Shown: positions 23,581-36,253 of the stretch, piece after piece | Layout: every line of letters begins with the position of its first letter | Position numbering within the stretch: position 1 is the first letter of the stretch | Assembly (NCBI GenBank): GCA_003254905.1 | Contig: QANU01109800.1 | Coordinates: 532,417 to 596,416 of the forward strand | Direction: 5' to 3' | Length of the DNA: 64,000 nucleotides | Source: Nissolia schottii | Lineage: Eukaryota; Streptophyta; Magnoliopsida; Fabales; Fabaceae | Translations under genes and position numbers: made by a program | The notes under the pieces: model-generated | What the model saw: the letters and a program-made list of their open reading frames with translations, nothing else | Databases searched by the model: none | What the model was told of the DNA's origin: nothing

Positions 23581-24820
23581 TCAGAAGCACGCTTCCAACA
23601 GGCAACAGCAGCAGAGAGCAGCCAAACTGCAACAATTTACACATTCCAACAAATCATTAGAATCGGTGCGTAGAACACGCAATATAAATTCTCATAAAGA
23701 AAACACAGAGATTAAAATTCAACAAGTACAGCTTAATTATTGATTAATGACCAAACCACAAAGTTGACCTTGTAACATTATACTTTGCTAAAGATAGGAA
23801 GTCTCTTTCGTTCAAATTACGTATATTATTATTATTATTATTTTTCTCTTATCATTCACGAAATTTACAAAAATATGCAACTCTACACTGCTTTGATTAG
23901 TACTTTGCAATTGGATTCGGATAACTTTTATTCAAATTTGGAAAAGATTCGAATCAGGCACGGCAGTGATAGTTTTAAGGATCAAAACACAACTTGTTTT
24001 TATTATTATTTGAGAATGCAAAAATACTATTAAAGTAAAAGGACGAAAAAGACCCTCCACCAAGAGGAAGTGAGGTGCAAGTTATCGTAACCCCCACTAC
24101 GGGCCCCACCGACCCTAAGAAAAACGACATCCACTTCGGTTAGCGTGACGGAGACTCTGACCGAAACGACATGAGAAATGCTAAAGCCGCTGACGTGTCA
24201 GCGTCGTGCGCACTGTAGCTAACAGTGCGCCGCCGACGGCTGGCGAGTCAACTCAACCTCAACTCGCAGATCGAACCCCGATCTGAGTCGCCGCAACCGA
24301 TTCAACCAATCAAATTTCATTTTACTGCATACAAAAATTTATCTGAGAAGAGAGAGAGAAAGAGAGGACTCACCAGCCTTCCATACAGCCAGGGCCAGTT
24401 GAATTATGTTGAGGAGGCGGAGGCTGAGCGTACTGCGGAGGAGCGAATTGCGGAGGGTAGCCCTGTGCCGGATACGCCGGTGGAGGATAGCCCTGCGGCG
24501 GATATCCCGGTGGCGGATACGCGTCTTTTCCGTACGCCTCCGGCGGATAACCTGTTTTTTTCAAATTCAAAAATTGGAAAAAAAAATTATTTAAAAAAAA
24601 ATCCACAGATCGGTAGCATACGGATTCAGGATAATCCGATCCAGCGACAAAATGGACATGCAGAGTCGGAATCTAATTCGTAGCGAGATAATCAGAGAAA
24701 TTTAAAATTAAAAAAAGATCAAAAAGAAAGAAAAAGAAATTGATGTGTGAGGGAAGAGGACGGCGGACCTTGGGGCGGAGGAACGCCGACGGGGGGTTGC
24801 TGCTGGTTGTAGTAACTCAT
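23581..24820 (-). CDS. Cysteine-rich and transmembrane (CYSTM) protein, WIH/XYPPX type
   Basis: Small tail-anchored plasma-membrane protein of a plant stress and development family. On the minus strand three exons, 24820-24769, 24551-24374 and 23626-23581, give 91 residues. The N-terminus MSYYNQQQPPVGVPPPQ is followed by Pro/Tyr repeats of the GYPP(Q/P) type (residues about 18-60). The C-terminus GCMEGCLAALCCCCLLEACF (residues 72-91) is the diagnostic CYSTM module, a Cys-rich hydrophobic segment that inserts in the membrane. The last exon codes only 15 residues and lies 747 bases from exon 2. It was found by searching for the missing LAALCCCC tail after the donor TG|GTGAGT, with acceptor TTGCAG|TTTGGC. 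Without it, exon 2 would read through to a stop after GCMEGW. The gene is convergent with the LIM gene. Function beyond family membership is unknown. Confidence 0.93.
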
Positions 24821-24829
24821 TGGGGATAA

Positions 24830-26670
24830 GAGAAAGAGAGGAGAAAAGGGGGGGTTGAATTGTGTGCAGTGTTTCTGTTGAGCGCAAAATAAGAGAGATG
24901 ATATTTATTGAAGGTTTTCTCCACCTTGGCCTTCAAGGTTATAACCGAGGACAGATTTCTTGCCTTCTTTCTTTCTTTCTTATTTTCATCTCACTATTTG
25001 TTTATTTTGTATTTAAAAATAAACTACTTGTTTATTTGTTCAATTTTTTCATTTATAGCTATTATGTGTTTTTTATTTGTTTGGTGATTTAGTCTTATTT
25101 AGTAGAATGAATTTGTCTCAAGAACAATAAAGTAAAAAATAATTATTTACTCTTTCTTCAAAAAGAAAGTTATCTAATAAAAATATTTCCCGTGAATATG
25201 TAGGTATCATTTTCTTTTTTGTTTTATAAAGAAATTTGTTTAATATTTGTTAGGCAAGTACTTAAAAGTCGTATTTTTTTGTTTAATTTATCTTTTTATT
25301 TCACACATACGGACACCTATCAAGATCTATAATTAAAATTAATGAGATAACTTTACATTTTAATAGGATCAAACAATAAGTATACTTATATACATATCAT
25401 GTGTAAGAAGATAAGTTTAACTAAAAAATATAACTTTTAAACACTTTCCTATCTTATAAAGCGAACGGTTAATGACTCACGTAAGCATTCTTAAATTTGT
25501 GTATCATCATAATCCATGAATTTTGTTTGATTAGCAAGTTTTTTTTTAATTAAGTGTCTTGTAAGTATTTTTATAAATATTTGATAAATATCAAAATACT
25601 TTTTGACCTTAGATTGAGGCAATTCTTTCTCTCAACCTAAATTTTATTTAAAATAAAACATAAATCCCTTTAAAAGCAATTTTTCCTAATTTAATGTTAT
25701 GTACAATGAAAAAAGTGAAATATTTTGATCACAACACGTCATATTAAAAAGATAATATCGGCAGTAAATAAAAGTAATTGAGGAAAATAATTTATATTAT
25801 TTTATTGAAATTGAAAATGGTATACTAATTTATAATTGACCTCAAAAAAAAGTTTATGGGTTCAACATACCAACAAATTGCCAAGGTAATAATCATAATT
25901 AGGTGGGCAAGTGTGAGCGGTTATTTTATTAGCAGTGAGTCAGTACATTTAAAACATTAATGATTATATATTGATACAATATTTAGTGTACACATAACGA
26001 TTTTAATTAGTTGTTTTTTTCTCGTGGTTTTCTTTGTTTTTTCTGGGGATAATATACCGTGTGAACTGCGCGTATTTGAATTTGAGTTTGATGAAACTGC
26101 CCCCTTTGTTTTGTATATTTCACGTTCCATACCAAGGAATTCAACCCACCATCTCTGCTCCATATTCATTTTTCTTTTTCTTTGCCTACTTTTATAAACG
26201 AAACCATTTAAACTTAAACGCTTTATTATATCACTATGACAATAACTATTTTACTCGTCGAAAAGCCAATTATATATATCACCATAACAAAAACTTCTAG
26301 TTGTCCAAATTGTTCTATTTTATGAGATTATATATTATTTGTATTAAATATTTATACCATTTATCAATTATAAATTATATATTATTATATATGTAATTTT
26401 CTGAATAAATATTATTAAAGTTAAATGTTTTTCTCAAAATATTCTAATGTAATTTGATGATTGTATAAAAATATTTAAGGAATATATTTGAACTTCATAG
26501 CATATTTCTATAGTTGAAAAATGTTTTGCGTATTTATTTTATGTGTTTACACTCTTATTATTAGATGGGATTACATTAAAAGAATAATTTCTTATATAAA
26601 ATTACACATAATATAACTCTTTCTAATTTCACTTGAAATTAGTTAAAATATAAAACTAAACCTTTTAAGT
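24830..26670. other. CYSTM promoter side and AT-rich spacer
   Basis: The part just above 24820 should hold the CYSTM promoter and 5' UTR on the minus strand. From 24950 to 26670 the DNA is AT-rich without supportable genes; open frames are short and compositionally biased. Confidence 0.55.
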
Positions 26671-26686
26671 TTATAGTTAAAAAATT

Positions 26687-26872
26687 GGGTTAATTATGTT
26701 TTTAGTCCCTGTAAAATTTGAAAGTTTGGTTTTAGTCCCTGCGTAAAAGTTTTAGTCCCTGCAAAATTGTAAAATTAGGTTTTAATCCCTGGGGTGGGGT
26801 GAGGGTTGACTGTGCTGACGTGGTGCTGATGCGGCGCGCCACGTCAGATGCCACGTAGCATAACCCAAAACC
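26687..26872 (+). repeat. MULE left terminal inverted repeat
   Basis: Matches the right arm 27848-28035 in reverse complement. The inner ends are GCATAACCCAAAACC (left) and GCATAACCCCCCAAAACC (right). Confidence 0.88.
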
Positions 26873-27014
26873 CAACCCATGACCCATGACCCGACCCGAC
26901 CCGTTTTTAATTAAAATTTTAAAAAAAAATCAAACAGCCCCAGCCCCCAGCCCCCATGTCCAACCTCATCTCCTCCTCTCACCTCTCTCTAGCCCCCCAC
27001 CCCACCCACCGCGT

Positions 27015-27847
27015 NNNNNNNNNNNNNNNNNNNNNNNNNNNNNNNNNNNNNNNNNNNNNNNNNNNNNNNNNNNNNNNNNNNNNNNNNNNNNNNNNNNNNN
27101 NNNNNNNNNNNNNNNNNNNNNNNNNNNNNNNNNNNNNNNNNNNNNNNNNNNNNNNNNNNNNNNNNNNNNNNNNNNNNNNNNNNNNNNNNNNNNNNNNNNN
27201 NNNNNNNNNNNNNNNNNNNNNNNNNNNNNNNNNNNNNNNNNNNNNNNNNNNNNNNNNNNNNNNNNNNNNNNNNNNNNNNNNNNNNNNNNNNNNNNNNNNN
27301 NNNNNNNNNNNNNNNNNNNNNNNNNNNNNNNNNNNNNNNNNNNNNNNNNNNNNNNNNNNNNNNNNNNNNNNNNNNNNNNNNNNNNNNNNNNNNNNNNNNN
27401 NNNNNNNNNNNNNNNNNNNNNNNNNNNNNNNNNNNNNNNNNNNNNNNNNNNNNNNNNNNNNNNNNNNNNNNNNNNNNNNNNNNNNNNNNNNNNNNNNNNN
27501 NNNNNNNNNNNNNNNNNNNNNNNNNNNNNNNNNNNNNNNNNNNNNNNNNNNNNNNNNNNNNNNNNNNNNNNNNNNNNNNNNNNNNNNNNNNNNNNNNNNN
27601 NNNNNNNNNNNNNNNNNNNNNNNNNNNNNNNNNNNNNNNNNNNNNNNNNNNNNNNNNNNNNNNNNNNNNNNNNNNNNNNNNNNNNNNNNNNNNNNNNNNN
27701 NNNNNNNNNNNNNNNNNNNNNNNNNNNNNNNNNNNNNNNNNNNNNNNNNNNNNNNNNNNNNNNNNNNNNNNNNNNNNNNNNNNNNNNNNNNNNNNNNNNN
27801 NNNNNNNNNNNNNNNNNNNNNNNNNNNNNNNNNNNNNNNNNNNNNNN
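27015..27847. other. Assembly gap, 833 N
   Basis: Unresolved bases inside the MULE. Any open frame spanning it is meaningless. Confidence 1.
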
Positions 27848-28035
27848 GGTTTTGGGGGGTTATGCCACGTGGCATCTGATGTGGCGCGCCGCGTCAGCGC
27901 CACGTCAGCACAGTCAACCCTCACCCCACCCAGGGACTAAAACCTAATTTTACAATTTTGCAGGGACTAAAACTTTTACGCAGAGACTAAAACCAAACTT
28001 TCAAATTTTACAAGGACTAAAAACATAATTAACCC
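27848..28035 (-). repeat. MULE right terminal inverted repeat
   Basis: Inverted partner of 26687-26872. Its inner edge coincides with the end of the N run, so the gap ends where the repeat begins, as expected for a collapsed or unresolved repeat in assembly. Confidence 0.88.
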
Positions 28036-28044
28036 TAAAAAATT

Positions 28045-30612
28045 ATATTTCATTTGTCTACCTCACCGAAATACGTCTACATGAGTTAAGGTTTAATTAG
28101 TTTAAGAATAATTTTTTTAAAAAAGTTAGTTTAAGAATGTATTAACCTATTATTCTTAAATAAAATTTTGAGTTTAAATTTTATAATAAAAATAAAATTT
28201 ATATTATGATAACTTTATCTCATTTTAAACTAATTTGATTTAATTTAAATTAATTAAAATCTAATAAATTATAACTATTTTTTATAATTAATAAATTCTA
28301 ATTGTTGATGATGTAATTAATAAAAGATTAGTTCGAGTGAAAGGGGTTAAATCCACAATTTATGTATAAAAAAAAGTTACTGCTGAAAATGAATTTTCTT
28401 TTAGGTGCTGATCGGGTCCAGAAAATTAGTCTGTCAAGTGACGGGGTGCCTTAGAAAAACAATAAATAAATTAATAAATAAATATTGATGGTATAGGTAA
28501 GAAAAGTAAAAGATAAAGTTTCTCTAGGTTGAGGACAAAAGTGTAGTCTTTACTAGCCCAGCAAATAGCAGATGCAACGGGACGATCTTTCACCAAAAGA
28601 AAGAAGCAAAACAAACGCGTAGTCAATAAAATAATAAATATCTAAATGTACAGTTTATTCAAACAAATGGAATCAGTAAGACCAATCAAATTCAAAATTC
28701 ATATTTGGAAGAAGAAGACAAATTGTTTATGGACTATCAAAGGTTTTAATTTTGTCAACTCTAGATGTTTTAGTGGTTGTTTATGATTAAGAATGAGAAA
28801 AAAATAACCATGGAAAGTGAGGTGAAGTGATAATACTCTCTCATTTCTTAATTAAGTATTAAGGGTTTAATTTTTATATTCAACATAAAGTATTTTTAAA
28901 ATTTGTGCCGAGCATTTAGCTTTGGGGAATAAAAAAATATATATGTGAGGAAGAAATAGCTCAACCAAACTTAAGGGATTGGTTGTTAATGTGAACTATA
29001 TCGCATTCCAATATTATAAACTGAAGGTGATGTCACTTTTGATGGAAATCCTTGGTTCCCAAGTCAATATACAACAATTTTTTTTTTCATTTTTATATCA
29101 ATAGTATTAAAATTTGAACTTGTTATTTAATAGATATTAGTAAAGTCATTCCTCATTAAATCATTTTTAATGGCTTATAACATATAAGAAGGGGGCATGT
29201 TTCTTTATTTTTTAAAATAATTATTTTAAATCTATCAAATTCATTAAAACCTTCACCCTTCTTCATCCATGGAATTGAACTATAAGATTGAATGGAATCA
29301 ACTCATATAAAAGCCGCCTTCCTTAGGTATTCATTATTTGGCATTTCAAAAGACAATTCATACTTTGATTTCATTTTCCTAAATTGACTTTATTACAATT
29401 TGTTTTAGTTTATTGTATAAGGGTCCTTAAATAGTGTGTGCTAACTCTAAGTCATTTACTTACGGTGAGTCAAGTGGTGTAACAAGTAAATTAAGCTTTT
29501 AAATGAGACAAGAATTGAGATGAAAATAAACATTAATTAAAAAATATATATATAAGTTTAAGATAGTGTAAAGTTTTTTTTTCCAATATTATCCAATCAA
29601 ATTTTGTCACAAAAATAAAATTATTTTACTCTCTCTCAATGTTTAAAAAGTCAAGTATATATAATAATTTGATTGGATGACAATATAATTAAATAAAAAG
29701 TATTACTTTTAAATTTTAATCTCGCATTCAAGTGATATATAAACATATATGAAGGGGGAAATTGAGGGGAAAAATACTCCCTTTCAACTTCGGCCCGTTA
29801 GCCATGACGATCTATGCCCAATATCTATATACATTGGTGAGATTAAAATTAGGCACTTTATGGAAACAAAAATTAATATTTGGACTGAACCATGAAGCCC
29901 ACAAGCCCAATGATAGAGAGTTTGGGAGATGGTGCACGAAAATGAAAGGAGATGGAATACTCAACTAGTCTATATGACCTATTCAAGTGACACAACCAAG
30001 ATTATATGTGGTCACATATTCCTTGTCATCATGTGGCCCCACTTATAATTTTGCAAGATTGAGACCATCGTTAAAAATTTTCATTTATACGGACGGATTT
30101 TACAAAAATCGATTTTAGAAAAAACAAAAGAAAATAAAAAGTCAAGTGTTTGCGTCGAGAAAAGACGCATCTGGCATGCCCCTAAAATCGACATAATAGA
30201 AGTCAATTTCAAAACTTCGCTGATCACGCCTGACAAACAAAGTCTGCAATCGACATGGCAAAAGCCGATTTCAACATGTCCCATCAACATTTTTATGCCT
30301 ATAACTTCTTTCTTTTTTTTCTTCTTTTTTTTTTTAACTTTGAGATCAGTTTCTTCAATACCAATTTCGGAGTCCAAAATCATACAAATGTCAATTACTC
30401 TTTTGGTCTCTACTCATGTAATAACTCACAATAGCACCCACACAAAAGTGAATAACCCTCAAAATCTTTCAGATAATGATGTGTAATGGACTCATTGATT
30501 TTATCTTCCTAGAGATCCTTCTCTATGTGAAAAAACACACGATACAACTGGCATGGAATATAAACAACTAGATGGTAAAAAAAATCAATGGAACACATGG
30601 CCAAAAATCCTA
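28045..30612. other. AT-rich intergenic, no gene seen
   Basis: No coding, RNA or well-bounded repeat could be supported. About 30070-30330 contains several words related to AATCGATTTT and AAGCCGATTT in both orientations, which looks repeat-derived. Confidence 0.55.
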
Positions 30613-30620
30613 CATGTAGT

Positions 30621-31716
30621 TAAGGATGTCAAAAAACTCAGCAAGCGAGGACTCGGCGGGGATTACTCAAAAAAATCCCTGTGGGGACAGAAAAGAGGAT
30701 TAAAGTCTCCCTGTGACAGATTTGGGGGGTCGGGACGGGGATTGTACTCTCCGCCCAATGGGGTCCCCGATAAATATGAAATGTCAATAATAACCTTACT
30801 CTAATTAAAAAAAGAAAATAAAATAAAAAAACCTAAAACCTAAAACCTAACTCATCTAAAAACAAAACACTGTTAGTCTCTCACGGTCTCTCATCCTACC
30901 TTTGTCGTCTTCACTCTCTCAATCTCTCTATCCCTTCTTTAACATCTTTATGGCGGTCGTACCATCACTCTCTCTAGTCATTCACTCGTCCACTCATCTG
31001 CTCGTCTCTTTCGCGTCTTACTCGTTTGAGTCATCTATCGCCATCTCGCGTGTCTCTATGGTCTTACTCGTCTCTAGTCATGCTACCGCCGTGAGTCTCG
31101 GTCTTCTCAGCCCCCACCTCATCTCGCCATCGTGTCTCTTGGTCTTTTTAGCCGTGAACTCCTCTCTGCTACCAAGTCTTCTCTCAGTCTTCTCGCTACT
31201 TGCTAGCTAGCCAGCCACCACAACTCAGATCTATAAAAGGGGGTTGTGTTTTTTTTGGATCATTTTTTCAGATCTATCAAATAGTCTCAGTAATTGTTTT
31301 TCTGGATTAGAAGTATGTATTTTAATAGAGGTTTGTTTGATATTAATTGCATGTTGTATGGTCACTTGGTTCGAGTGTGTTTGATTTGTACTGTGAATTT
31401 TCTTTTTTGGTGGCTATGAAAACCTTGATCTCGAAAATCAACAAAACCAAGAAGAGGAGGAGGCATAAAATGGAGATGAGGGTTTTCTTTGTACTGTACT
31501 GGTGATTTGTCTGATTTATTTTAATTTTTGTACTTTTTTTTAAAAAAATTCACCCACAGGGATCCGTGGGACTCACAAGGGTGGCGGGGGACAAAGATGG
31601 GGCAATTTTTTTTCCCACAGCGAGGGCAGGGTCGAGGAACAGCGGAGTTTTGAGGGGGCGGTGACGGAGGCAAGTGGGGTGCTCCCCACCCCCGCCTCGA
31701 TCGAGTGACTTCCCTA
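30621..31716. mobile_element. Non-autonomous hAT element
   Basis: The left end TAAGGATGTCA and the inverted right end TAGGGAAGTCA agree at 9 of 11 positions and resemble the hAT terminus TAGGGGTGTCA. Flanking 8-mers CATGTAGT (30613-30620) and CATATAGT (31717-31724) differ at one base, fitting the 8-bp target duplication of hAT transposons after some decay. Both subterminal zones are GC-rich with clustered GGGG/CCCC words, unlike the AT-rich neighbours. The interior (30840-31220) is CT-rich like a leader, followed by AT-rich sequence. No transposase is encoded. Confidence 0.72.
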
Positions 31717-31724
31717 CATATAGT

Positions 31725-34635
31725 TGGAGAGCATTGCTCAAGAGACAAAAGCACTTACAAATTATCTTACTCTTATAAATGATGTTTAATATTTTCAAAG
31801 ATAAAATAAGAAAAAAAAAATATCAAGTATCATTCATTAGAATGTCTAAGTTGATAAGTTAGGATGGAGATCTCATCTCAACTTTTTGTCTCATTATTTG
31901 TTCCATTCTAATTATATGTTAATAATTCACATCACTCTACTCATAATTTTTGTTAAATCATTTTAAACTACTCATAATACTACACGTATCCATTTTTTAC
32001 GAGTGTAACAAAGAAAAAACACATAAATGAGACAAAGAACTACAATTATTCTAACAGCTTTAAAAGATAATTTGAAAGAAATCCTCCCCCTCCCCTCCTA
32101 AAGTGCGATTGTTTTGTTATCATGCAGGAGCATTCTTTGTATAAAAGAAAGGCTAGCTACCAAAGGTGTATATTTTGTCTAGATTGTAAAAAAAAAAAAA
32201 TTAAAAAAATTTGTTTAGATTATATTTTGTTGATATAATATGAAGTAGTTGTACGATAAGTGTGCTAGTGAAAACAAGCGAGCAGTGCCAATAGGAATAC
32301 ACACCTCACCTGCGCTTCAACATTAGCAGGCTACGTACTGCTAATAGTCTGCAATGATATTCCGTAGTGAGTACAAGAATCAAGAGTGGCATAGCCTACA
32401 CTGATACCTCACAGCGTTTCCATTTTTTTTTCTTCTAAATAATTATATTTTAAAGTGATATCTGTTATTTTAAATAATAAAGGTGAATCTAATTTTTTAT
32501 TTTATTAATTTAATAATAACATTTTTTATTTTATCTTTTAAAATAGACAAATGATCTCATTTTAAAAGAATCTAAATCGTTTTTTACTATTGTCCATAGC
32601 ATTCCCATACTACTAGTATATATACATATTCATTGTCATCAAGAACCCGAAGTTGTGTACTTTATGTGGAAGTGAAACCGTTACAATTTATTTAAGTAGA
32701 ATCCGAATTCGCGTCGATGCGCGAAATTATTATTATTTGAAAACCTGTGTTATTTTATATTATAAGTAAAATCATATATCAAATGGATATATGCTTGTTG
32801 TATTTATGGTTAATGGGTATCAATGATTATATTTTCATTTTCATATATTAAGTCGTATTTTGAAATAATGTCAATCATAAATTATTTGTTCTCATATTTT
32901 CTTAACCTAAATTTATTGAAAATGAAATACATGCATCTAACTAATTAACAACATTTGTCCATACGTTTGAGACAATTAGTAATTATAATACTACAATCAC
33001 AGTAGAATGTCTTTCTTGAAGCATTAGGAACTGCACAGGTATTCCACACTTGCATAACACAAAATTTTATAGTGAAAACTCATCCAAGTACAAAACATAT
33101 ATATGTTATTAATTATCCAACCCAAGGCTCCATTGTCATGCCCTTGATTTGCTTCTAACCCATATCTATTAAGCATAAACACAATTTAGTAACATTATAT
33201 TGGTTGATTGTGAAAAGCTGATATGTGTAAAGGAGATGTTGTTAAATTAGTTTTTCATTGAGTTGGACTATTGATCTTTCAGTAGAAAGTGATATAATCC
33301 GTATTACTTTATAACAAGTCTACATAATGGTCAATCTATTGTCTAACTTATCTATATTACTTTACAATCAATTCATCCACATGTTCCTACTATATTATAA
33401 AGTCTAGCTACTTGTTATTATATGTCTCTTTACACAATGGTCTATTGATGTATTGATTGTAGTGTTACCAATTAAAGGACTTGGAGTAAGGTCACTAACC
33501 ACGGTTACACATGGTGGATATCATTTGGGCGGGAAAAAAATTGTGAGAAGCTGACACTTGTAAAAAAGGTGTTGTTAAATTAGTTTTTTATTGAGTTGGA
33601 CTATTGATCTTTCACTAGAAATAGATTTTATTTAATTTATTGGACTATCGATCTTTCATTAGAAATAGATTTTATTTAATTTATTGCTAACAAACTTGAA
33701 TGAGGAGGGAAAATAAAAGCAAAGAAAATGGAAAGAAGAGAAAATAAAGAGAAAAAGTCATTTTCACTCCCATTACTTAGTTTATGAGAAAATAAAGAGT
33801 AAGAAAAATGGAAAAAATGGGGGTTTGTTAATTCCACTCATATGATGATTATTTTTAATTAATTATCTTGTACATTTTGAGTTTTTTTTTATCTATTATC
33901 AAGATAAAATATTTATTTAGGACTCACCACTTATATTTTTCATTTCTCCTATTTTCTTGTCTAGTCTAAGTAAGACAAAATGTTGTAATCATCTCTCATT
34001 CTTTCTTTCCTTAACTTCTTTCTCTCCTTTTTCACTTGATCTGAGAAAGGGTAAATTTTTTAACACGGTGACTTTGGGAATGAATTTTTTAAAGTTAATT
34101 TCTTATCATGCGCAATAGTATTACTAATTAACGAGATGAATATTATGCATAAGTAGTAAAAAAATTTAGTAGTAAAAATTTACAAAAATTTACGCATCAC
34201 AAGAAATTAACTAAAAAAATCCATTATCAGGTGATTTAGGGCCTCTACCATTGTTCAAATTTGATGGAAACAAAATTCTTATTAATTGGACAGCTTAATG
34301 TGATTTCAATTGTCGTATTTTTTAAAATATCGTTCCTAATTGTGCAATCGAATTTTAATGGTACCCTTTTCATTGCCCAGTTTGTGAAAGATATGTTGCA
34401 TACAATCATCTTATAGCTATCCCACCTACATTTTCGAACAAACATCTATATGTTAGCCAAGTGCGATCAACTATTGAAAAACATGCCTAAGACATTCAAC
34501 TTGTTTATTCGATACACTTGTGAAAAGTTTATTGTATCACTGTTAAAAGGGATTGAGAGACATTCACTAGAAAATGATCATTAATCTATTAATTGTCTTA
34601 TGTGATTGATATAATCTTTGGAGATATATTGCCTA
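31725..34635. other. AT-rich intergenic with local duplications
   Basis: No gene supported. Contains a repeated segment (33208-33292 and 33540-33620) and a 44-bp tandem duplication (33598-33685). Confidence 0.55.
33208..33685. repeat. Local direct repeats, including a 44-bp tandem pair
   Basis: 33208-33292 and 33540-33620 share the order TTGTGA(A/G)AAGCTGA, TTGTTAAATTAGTTTTT, ATTGAGTTGGACTATTGATC. Within the second copy, 33598-33641 and 33642-33685 are two adjacent 44-bp units that begin GGACTAT(T/C)GATCTTTCA and differ at only two positions. Confidence 0.8.
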
Positions 34636-34639
34636 TTGA

Positions 34640-34830
34640 TTTTTTATTTTTTTTGGTTTATGGGCTCACAAACAGTGATTAATTATCTATAGCCCAAATT
34701 GGGGGAAAATGTTCCAAACAAATTCTTTCTATTCCCATCCCACTAAGATTCAAACCCAGGACGAGGCTATGGTTAATTAAGGCACACAAACCCTTTCCAT
34801 TTGTGCCAACCTGTGCGTTGGTTGCCTTGA
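34640..34830 (-). mobile_element. tRNA-derived SINE
   Basis: On the minus strand an internal Pol III promoter is visible. The box A-like TGGCACAAATGG lies at about 34808-34797. The box B-like GGGTTTGAATC lies at about 34759-34749. A short body follows, and an A-rich tail (the T-rich run at 34645-34660 on the plus strand) marks the 3' end. Order and spacing fit a tRNA-derived SINE of under 200 bp. Target duplications are not clear; TTGCCT occurs on both sides. Family not assigned. Confidence 0.55.
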
Positions 34831-34839
34831 AATTAACTT

Positions 34840-36110
34840 AATTACACTTGTTATTGTTTTGGCACCATCCATCTCTTATTTTGTCCTTCAACGTCAAACG
34901 GTGGTAAAGAGAAGTTAATGCGCCCATGTTTAAGTAACCTAATTTTATTGTCAGCGAATTTGTTATTTGTTTTGGTACTCTTCTGTCCTTCAACTTTTTT
35001 CTCCCTTGTTATATTTTGATATGAGAGGAGAATATAATTTCAACCATTTTTTATTTATTTTATTTTATATGTATGACGGCATGTGTTAACTAATCAAACT
35101 CTTGTTTGAGAATGATAATGGTAGACTTGACAAATTTAAACGCAACGGTGACTTGACCAACAAGAAACCACAACCTCTCTAACCAAGATTTCGAAAACTC
35201 CGAAACCATGCAAAGTTGATGGGCGCAACTGACACAATGATCCCACATATTCCATGTTTGGTATTCCAACATTGACCCTCTTAAAATATAAGCAAAATAT
35301 AATAGCAAAGAAATGGACACTCGCGTAAACAAAGCAAATTTCTTGTGTCAACATAAGTAGTTAGGCCATTTTTCATTTTCAAACGTACACACAATAATAA
35401 TGAATTTCATTAGAGAAAGACTCAAAAATTGTGTTTGGTATTAGCAAAAAGATATGACATAGAAATATAATGATAAAAAAAATTTATATCTTATATATTT
35501 TGTTGAAGTAGAGATAGAAAGAACATAAAATTTTTGTTTTATGATTGCGTTTACAAGAGTCAGAAATATGAGATAAAAAATTATTATATTTTTTATATTT
35601 ATTTAAAGTTAAGATAAATGAGACAATTTTTTTTTTTACGTGAGATAACACAAAATTATGATCTAAAGGGACAAAAAATTTATCTCTTTCTTTCCCTATA
35701 TCTCTATAATGCCAAATGCAGGCTGAGGGACATAAAACTGGAATTAAGAGAAAAAATATTTCCTAATGTATCTCAATCCTTTTATCTTATCTCTAATATC
35801 AAATTAAGACAAAAATACATGATAAGAGACCGTAAAAGTGGGTCATATTTTCATGACAAAAATAATACAAAAACCAAAGACAAAGAAAAATGTTAGAAAT
35901 AGGGAGTAAATAAGTGGTAAGAAGCTAAGCTACCGTTACCAACCACAACAAACGAAATAAGGTGACAGCAAAAGAAAGAGAATGACACTGTTGTCTCTCT
36001 CACTCACCACTCTTTGCTCTCAAGAGAGAACGAGAGTGCACCAATTCCATTCCATTTGCTTTGCTAGCTAGAGTCACAACCTCACCGCCTAACTCTCGCT
36101 CGTCATCATT
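34840..36110. other. Intergenic and NAT promoter region
   Basis: AT-rich without a supportable gene. The last few hundred bases should contain the promoter of the transporter gene. Confidence 0.5.
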
Positions 36111-36113
36111 ATC

Positions 36114-36115
36114 AC

Positions 36116-36150
<35 letters not shown>
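36114..36150. repeat. (CT)n microsatellite in the promoter/5' UTR
   Basis: An uninterrupted CT dinucleotide run about 100 bases before the transporter ATG. Such pyrimidine runs are common at plant core promoters. A possible TATA-like ATTATAAG lies at about 36202. Confidence 0.8.
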
Positions 36151-36151
<1 letters not shown>

Positions 36152-36253
36152 TCACTTTTCGTTTCGTCTCACACATAGTACACTACACACACCCTCCCTG
36201 CATTATAAGACAGACAGAGCAGTAGTGTGAGAGAAAACAGAGAGGGAAAAAAA

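Larger units (their letters stand above)
26687..28035. mobile_element. Mutator-like (MULE) element with long terminal inverted repeats
   Basis: The left arm (26687-26872) and right arm (27848-28035) are inverted copies of about 187 bp with only scattered differences. Both start GGGTTAATTATGTTTTTAGT from their outer ends and contain repeated TTTTAGTCCCTG words and a GC-rich inner part with GGCGCGCC and CCACGT. A perfect 9-bp target duplication, TAAAAAATT, flanks it at 26678-26686 and 28036-28044. Long TIRs plus a 9-bp duplication are diagnostic of Mutator-like transposons. Most of the interior (27015-27847) is Ns, so gene content is unknown. The visible left interior is C-rich and shows no transposase. 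Confidence 0.88.

Noticed and set aside
24225-24683. 152-codon plus-strand frame
   Set aside because: Antisense shadow of CYSTM exon 2 and its Pro/Tyr repeats.
26886-27947. Open frames of about 300 codons on both strands
   Set aside because: They consist almost wholly of the 833-N assembly gap.
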